Assembly (NCBI GenBank): GCA_027082895.1
Contig: JALWTJ010000069.1
Span: 1-8,801, forward strand
Direction: 5' to 3'
Length of the DNA: 8,801 bases
Source: Hyphomicrobiales bacterium
GTDB lineage: Bacteria > Pseudomonadota > Alphaproteobacteria > Rhizobiales > Devosiaceae
Shown here: positions 5,165-8,801 of the stretch, piece after piece
Numbering within the stretch: the stretch's first letter is position 1
Layout of the letters: the number at the start of each line of letters is the position of its first letter
The notes under the pieces: model-generated
The model's input: only the letters and a program-made list of their open reading frames with translations
Databases searched by the model: none
Told to the model about the DNA's origin: nothing
Program-made: the position numbers and the translations under genes

Positions 5165-6169
5165 ATGACAGCGCCAGATGAACATTCGGGGACACAGCGC
5201 ATGGCCGGAAAACGCAAGGGGCAGGACCGGGCCGGGAATGGGATCCTTTCCCAGGAGAAGTCGGATCTGGACAATCCGGATCAGGAAAATCCGGTTCGAG
5301 AGAATTTGGACTGCGACAGTCCGGGGTCTGGAAATGCGGGTTCCCGGCATCCGGACCGCAAAAGCCTGATAAGGGATTTTCTGTTTGCCAATGGGCAGAC
5401 AAGCGTTAACACGCTGGCCCAGCGCATCGGCATGTCCCCGGCCACCCTGCGCCGGGATCTGGTGGAGATGGAAGCTTCCGGCCAGATCGAACGGGTGCAT
5501 GGTGCGGCCCGTATTGCCCGCAACACCTCTCTTGAAGTGGCATTCGCCCGCCGGGAAAAGACCAATCTGGCCGCTAAAAGGGCCATTGCCACCCTGGCAT
5601 TCGAGCGCATCCGGCCCGGCGCGGTCATCTTTCTGGATGCCGGGACCACGGTTCTGCAACTGGCCCGGCGCATTCGCATGTCCCGGCCGTCCCTGAGCGT
5701 GTTTACCAACGGTCTGGCGGTTGCCAACGAACTGGTGTCGGTCCCGGGCATCGAAGTGAACCTGATCGGGGGGCGGGTGCGCGAAGAAAACATGTCCGTG
5801 GCCGGAGCCGTCGCGCAGGCCATGCTCGAAGGGTTGTGGTTTGATCAGCTGTTCCTGGGGGCCAGCGCCATTGACGAAAATCTTGAAATCACCTCCTTTG
5901 ATGCCGATGAGGCCCGCCTGAACGCCACCATGGTTGCCCGCTCCTCGCAAACATGGATCATGGCCGACCACACCAAGTTCGGATGCCGTGCCACCTATTC
6001 GGTTCTCAGCCTGTCGGCCTGCCACAGCGTGATTACCGACAGGGCGCCCCGGGAAGATGTCATGAACAGGGCCGAAGCTGGCGGCATATCCGTCATTGCC
6101 GGCCCCCCGTCCCCGGCAGACATTTCCCCGACTTCGCCAGCCCGAAAGGGGAGGCGGCAGCATGGGTGA
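5165..6169 (+). CDS. DeoR-family transcriptional regulator with repeat-rich N-terminal extension
   Basis: A sugar-phosphate-responsive repressor. The winged helix spans about 66-118 with recognition helix SPATLRRDLVEME (91-103), followed by a sensor domain with the DeoR landmarks FLDAGTTVLQLA (156-167), TNGLAVANEL, NLIGGRVREE, LFLGASAID and ADHTKFG (267-273), the parts that bind a phosphorylated sugar effector. Family members are usually about 250-260 residues; this one has 334 because of a ~65-residue hydrophilic extension, residues 34-68 of which are 15-bp tandem repeats. ATG 5165 has no ribosome binding site and sits almost at the predicted transcript start; in-frame ATG 5201, with CGGGGA 8 bases upstream, is a real alternative giving 322 residues. 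Its end overlaps the kinase gene by 8 bp. As first gene of a kinase-SIS-kbaZ operon it most likely controls that operon. It resembles AgaR/GlpR-type members in general layout, but the effector is unknown. Confidence 0.88.
   Translation: MTAPDEHSGTQRMAGKRKGQDRAGNGILSQEKSDLDNPDQENPVRENLDCDSPGSGNAGSRHPDRKSLIRDFLFANGQTSVNTLAQRIGMSPATLRRDLVEMEASGQIERVHGAARIARNTSLEVAFARREKTNLAAKRAIATLAFERIRPGAVIFLDAGTTVLQLARRIRMSRPSLSVFTNGLAVANELVSVPGIEVNLIGGRVREENMSVAGAVAQAMLEGLWFDQLFLGASAIDENLEITSFDADEARLNATMVARSSQTWIMADHTKFGCRATYSVLSLSACHSVITDRAPREDVMNRAEAGGISVIAGPPSPADISPTSPARKGRRQHG
5264..5368 (+). repeat. 15-bp tandem repeat, seven in-frame units in the DeoR-type gene
   Basis: Seven consecutive 15-bp units (5264-5278 through 5354-5368) fit a loose consensus GATCNGGAAAATCCG. 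They encode the pentapeptides DLDNP, DQENP, VRENL, DCDSP, GSGNA, GSRHP and DRKSL. Units 1 and 2 are the most alike and the last runs into the helix-turn-helix domain. A degenerate eighth unit (SQEKS, 9 of 15 bases matching) may precede them at 5249-5263. The 15-bp period keeps the frame, so copy-number change alters only the tail length. Confidence 0.7.
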
Positions 6170-7184
6170 ATGGGTGGCCGCCATTGATGGGGGGGGCAGC
6201 AAGACCCTGGCCGGGATGGCCGACCGGGCCGGGAACGTGCACCTGCTTCCACCTGCAAAAGGGTGCAACCTGCTGGACAATCCGGAAGGGCTGGATCAGC
6301 TGGCAAAGGTTCTGGCCCCCATGGCCGAACGGGACATGGCGCCGGACACCACCATCGTCCGGGGAACTTTCGGCCTGCCCGGTTACCGGGAAATCGCCAC
6401 CAACGATCAACGTTTCGAGCGTGCCATTTCCGCATCCGTCCGTTTTCAAACCTCCCTGTTCAATGATGTGGAAATTGCCCATTACGGCGCTTTTGCCGGC
6501 GGACGGGGCACTCTCATTCTGGCCGGAACCGGAGCCATGGCCTTTTCCGGGGAACCCGGACACCTGATCCGCTCCGGCGGCTGGGGTGACCGGATCGGAG
6601 ACGAAGGCGGGGCCTACTGGATCGGGCAGCGGGCACTTTCATTGGCCACAAAGACGCTGGACGGCCGCTTTCGCGGCCGCTCCTTCGCCCATGACCTTCT
6701 TGTTGCCATGGATCTGGAGCCGGGTCCTGATCAGGCGGGGCTGATGAACTGGCTGGGAAAGCTGACCCATCCAAGATCCGGCATTGCCGCCGTGGCAGTG
6801 CATGTGGACGGCCTGGCGCGGAAGGGAAACCGCACTGCCCGTTCCTTGCTGCACGCGGCAGCCGACGAGCTGTTCCTGCTGTACCGGTCCGTAAATGACC
6901 GGCAGGAGGAAGCAGAAACCCCCTGGGCCTGCGCCGGTTCCGTATTCCGTTCTTCCGCCGTTTTCCGCCGCCTTGCCCAGCGTGTCGGGTCGCCTCCGTC
7001 GCCCCTGCGCCTGCCGCCCCTCGGCGGAGCCCTGCTGCACGCGGCACGAAATACCGGCTGGTTCTCCCCCTTCAGCCGGTCCGAAAATGCCTGGATCGAG
7101 GCCCTCGCTGCTGCTCTTGCGGCATCCTTTCCACACCAGTTGGCCCCTTCGGCGCCCGCACCACAGGAGAAACCATCCCCATGA
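6162..7184 (+). CDS. BadF/BadG/BcrA/BcrD-type amino-sugar kinase (GlcNAc/GlcN/GalNAc kinase-like)
   Basis: A 340-residue ASKHA-fold ATP-dependent kinase that probably phosphorylates an imported amino sugar at C6. Motifs: phosphate-1 loop AAIDGGGSKT (6-15), FNDVEIAHYGA with likely catalytic Asp102, adenosine-side loop LAGTGAMAFSG (120-130), the family hallmark GGWGDRIGDEGGAYWIG (139-155), and PPLGGALLHAAR near the C-terminus, typical of eukaryote-like GlcNAc kinases. The frame is open upstream to an ATG at 6096, but ATG 6162 is preferred: it has GGGGAGG (6148-6154) 7 bases upstream and conservation begins at once. It overlaps the DeoR-type gene by 8 bp (ATGGGTGA) and the SIS gene by 4 bp. An Opp-type transporter near a BadF-type GlcNAc kinase has a precedent in the Vibrio chitin locus. 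Whether it prefers gluco- or galacto-configured sugar, acetylated or free, cannot be told; a 2-hydroxyacyl-CoA dehydratase activator is unlikely here. Confidence 0.86.
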   Translation: MGEWVAAIDGGGSKTLAGMADRAGNVHLLPPAKGCNLLDNPEGLDQLAKVLAPMAERDMAPDTTIVRGTFGLPGYREIATNDQRFERAISASVRFQTSLFNDVEIAHYGAFAGGRGTLILAGTGAMAFSGEPGHLIRSGGWGDRIGDEGGAYWIGQRALSLATKTLDGRFRGRSFAHDLLVAMDLEPGPDQAGLMNWLGKLTHPRSGIAAVAVHVDGLARKGNRTARSLLHAAADELFLLYRSVNDRQEEAETPWACAGSVFRSSAVFRRLAQRVGSPPSPLRLPPLGGALLHAARNTGWFSPFSRSENAWIEALAAALAASFPHQLAPSAPAPQEKPSP

Positions 7185-8143
7185 ACATGACCGAACAAGG
7201 CATCCTGTCCCAGTTCCCCTACTGGAAGAAGGCAACCTTTCCCTCTCCCCTTCGGGACATGGATTCCCTGCATGTGGTGATTGGATGCGGCACGTCCTAC
7301 AATCTTGCCCTGACCATTGCCGCCGCCATGACCGAAAGCGGCATGCTGGCCATGGCGGTGCCCGCCGGAGAATGGTACCTGCGCCCCCACAGCTATGTTT
7401 CGTCGGACCGGATATCGCGCACCGTGGTCATTGCCCTTTCCCGCAGCGGTTCGACCACCGAAACCGTGGATGCGGCACGGGCCAGCCGCGATCTGGGCCA
7501 GACCGTCATCGGCCTGACCTGTGCCCCGGACACGCCCCTTGCCCGTGCCTGCACCACCATCCACGCATTCGAGACCTTCCCCGATGAAGGGATCGTGATG
7601 ACCGCCTCCGCTTCTCTCATGCTGCTGGCCGGGCTGGCTCTGGCCGGGTTTGACATTGGAGCAGACCTGGCGGATCGGGCGCAGGCAATGCTTGAGTCCT
7701 TTGATAAGGTTCCCCCGGCAACCTATTCCGGTCGCACGCATTTCGTGTTTCTTGGGGGAGGAACCAACTACGGCCTGGCCCTTGAAGGGGCGCTCAAGCT
7801 TCAGGAAATGGCCCTTTGTTTTACGCAAGCCTTCCACCCCGGCGAATACCGGCATGGTCCCGTGTCCCTGGTCGATGAAAAAACAGCCGTCGTCATGCTC
7901 TATCACCCGGAAACGCGCGATCTGGAGGAGGCCCTGACCCGGGAGCTTTCGGAAAAAGGCGCACTGATCATCGGATTTGACGGCCCCGGTGACATCAGCA
8001 TGCAGGACAGTATTGCCGACCCCCGCCAGACGGCGGTCATTCTGCCATCCCTTCAGTTGCTGGGCGAGCGTTACGCGGCGGCGCATGGTGTGGATACCAC
8101 CCAACCCCGTCATCTGACCAAGGTGGTGGTGCTGGACAAATGA
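7181..8143 (+). CDS. Double-SIS-domain aminosugar-phosphate isomerase/deaminase (NagB-II/AgaS/GlmS-C-like)
   Basis: A 320-residue protein equivalent to the isomerase half of GlmS, without the glutaminase domain. SIS1 has IGCGTSYN (34-41) and the phosphate-binding SRSGSTTET (87-95). SIS2 has FLGGGTNYGLALEGALKLQE (190-209) and HPGEYRHGP (219-227), matching the GlmS GELKHGP loop with Glu222 and His225. Such proteins deaminate and isomerise glucosamine-6-phosphate (NagB-II) or galactosamine-6-phosphate (AgaS). Sequence motifs lean toward NagB-II/GlmS; the kbaZ-like neighbour leans toward AgaS. The ATG has AGGAGA (7165-7170) 10 bases upstream and overlaps the kinase stop in ATGA; the stop overlaps the next start the same way. 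Its presence beside a classical NagB in the same locus is the odd point: either a second substrate or redundancy. No signal peptide or membrane segment is seen. Confidence 0.87.
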   Translation: MNMTEQGILSQFPYWKKATFPSPLRDMDSLHVVIGCGTSYNLALTIAAAMTESGMLAMAVPAGEWYLRPHSYVSSDRISRTVVIALSRSGSTTETVDAARASRDLGQTVIGLTCAPDTPLARACTTIHAFETFPDEGIVMTASASLMLLAGLALAGFDIGADLADRAQAMLESFDKVPPATYSGRTHFVFLGGGTNYGLALEGALKLQEMALCFTQAFHPGEYRHGPVSLVDEKTAVVMLYHPETRDLEEALTRELSEKGALIIGFDGPGDISMQDSIADPRQTAVILPSLQLLGERYAAAHGVDTTQPRHLTKVVVLDK

Positions 8144-8801
8144 GCACACGGGAAACCACCGCACGCGATCAACAGGCACATACCAGTCCGCAGACCCGCA
8201 ACTGGCTGTTCAACCTGCCCGCGCTCCATGATGCGCAACAGACGGATAGCAGGGAAGCGGCGGGAAAAACCGGGGACGGGGGGAAGGGGATCACCTCCGT
8301 ATGCAGCGCCCATTCCCGGGTCATCGGAGCAACCTTCGCCGAGGCGATGGAAACGGGGCAGCCGGTGCTGATCGAGGCCACCAGCAACCAGGTCAACCAG
8401 TTCGGCGGTTATACCGGCATGTCACCGGCCGATTTCATCACCTTCGTCAATGGCCTTGCCCATGCCAGGGGTTTTGACCGCCGGCGAATCCTTTTCGGTG
8501 GCGATCACCTTGGCCCCAATCCCTGGCGCCGCGAAGTGGCCGAATCGGCCATGGAAAAGGCGAAACGGATGGTCCGTGACTATGCCCGTGCCGGGTTCTC
8601 CAAGATTCATCTGGATGCGTCCATGGCCTGCGCCGACGATGCGGATCCCCTGTCCCCGGCAATAGTGGCCGAACGTGCCGCCCAGCTTGCCGAACAGGCA
8701 GAAAAGGGCGCACGGGAAGGGGGGCACGCCGCCCCCGCCTACATCATCGGCACCGAAGTGCCGGTTCCGGGGGGGGCAACCCATGCCCTGGACACGGTGG
8801 C
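8140..8801 (+). CDS. kbaZ: D-tagatose-bisphosphate aldolase class II accessory subunit, GatZ/KbaZ family, 5' part
   Basis: The first 220 residues of a protein whose family is normally about 420-435 long; the gene runs off the window. Strong family blocks: ITSVCSAH (51-58), IEATSNQVNQFGGYTGM (78-94), FGGDHLGPNPW (119-129), FSKIHLDASMACADD (153-167) and YIIGTEVPVPGG (201-212). GatZ/KbaZ proteins are (beta/alpha)8-barrel partners needed for full activity or stability of the GatY/KbaY aldolase, which splits tagatose-1,6-bisphosphate in galactitol and GalNAc catabolism; some annotations instead propose tagatose-6-phosphate kinase. ATG 8140 overlaps the SIS stop in ATGA, and only a distant AGGTGG is upstream, so translation is probably coupled. 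The N-terminus has about 50 residues before the first conserved block, against about 18 in E. coli KbaZ, including a polar low-complexity segment (31-50). Whether a KbaY-type aldolase follows is not visible. Confidence 0.9.
   Translation, partial: MSTRETTARDQQAHTSPQTRNWLFNLPALHDAQQTDSREAAGKTGDGGKGITSVCSAHSRVIGATFAEAMETGQPVLIEATSNQVNQFGGYTGMSPADFITFVNGLAHARGFDRRRILFGGDHLGPNPWRREVAESAMEKAKRMVRDYARAGFSKIHLDASMACADDADPLSPAIVAERAAQLAEQAEKGAREGGHAAPAYIIGTEVPVPGGATHALDTV

Noticed and set aside
6096..6161. Earlier ATG for the kinase gene, adding 22 residues
   Set aside because: It would overlap the DeoR-type gene by 74 bp, the extra residues are not family-like, and the later ATG has a strong ribosome site.
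6189..6196. Eight-G run near the 5' end of the kinase gene (also 8769-8776 in kbaZ) as a phase-variation tract
   Set aside because: The run encodes the conserved GGG of the phosphate loop, and one or two 8-base G/C runs are expected by chance in GC-rich DNA of this length.
4328..6280. A 650-codon open frame on the minus strand, antisense to the ROK and DeoR-type genes
   Set aside because: Its composition (His, Gly, Pro, Gln rich) is the usual shadow of GC-rich coding DNA, it crosses an AT-rich promoter gap, and both genes under it have clear family motifs.
6731..8179. A 482-codon open frame on the minus strand under the kinase and SIS genes
   Set aside because: No recognisable motif; it spans two real coupled genes and looks like codon-bias shadowing.

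Overview
The window is GC-rich, tightly packed DNA with AT-rich patches only in the two regulatory gaps. Gene content and protein style (a NagA with the AGCHP variant, an Opp/Dpp-type transporter, a ROK regulator, a BadF-type sugar kinase, a GatZ/KbaZ-type protein) suggest a proteobacterium, most likely an alphaproteobacterium. That placement is inferred from protein features, not from a marker gene.

Layout. Positions 1-1388 (+) hold the 3' end of one Opp/Dpp-type ABC ATPase and a complete second one, overlapping by 4 bp; the binding protein and permeases presumably lie upstream of the window. Positions 1352-3411 (-) hold nagB then nagA, reading toward the transporter genes; nagA and the second ATPase overlap tail to tail by 37 bp. 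A divergent control region (3412-3625) separates nagB from a ROK-family regulator (3626-4924, +). After a 240-bp gap with a strong AT-rich palindrome comes a second + strand operon: DeoR-type regulator (5165-6169), BadF/BadG-type sugar kinase (6162-7184), double-SIS aminosugar-phosphate isomerase/deaminase (7181-8143) and the 5' part of a GatZ/KbaZ-type gene (8140 to the window edge). Every junction in this operon overlaps by 4-8 bp.

How it fits together. This is an amino-sugar uptake and catabolism locus. A plausible route is import of an amino sugar or amino-sugar oligomer by the Opp-type transporter, phosphorylation by the BadF-type kinase, deacetylation by NagA, and deamination by NagB to fructose-6-phosphate. 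The DeoR operon carries a second, unrelated deaminase candidate (SIS type) next to a tagatose-bisphosphate-aldolase subunit homologue. That suggests a parallel galactosamine/tagatose branch, or a substrate not yet assigned. Two regulators of different families imply that the two halves respond to different signals.

No mobile element, CRISPR array, tRNA or rRNA was recognised. The most unusual points are the two deaminase types in one locus, the 15-bp in-frame tandem repeat that builds the N-terminal extension of the DeoR protein, and the well-formed palindromes in both regulatory gaps.
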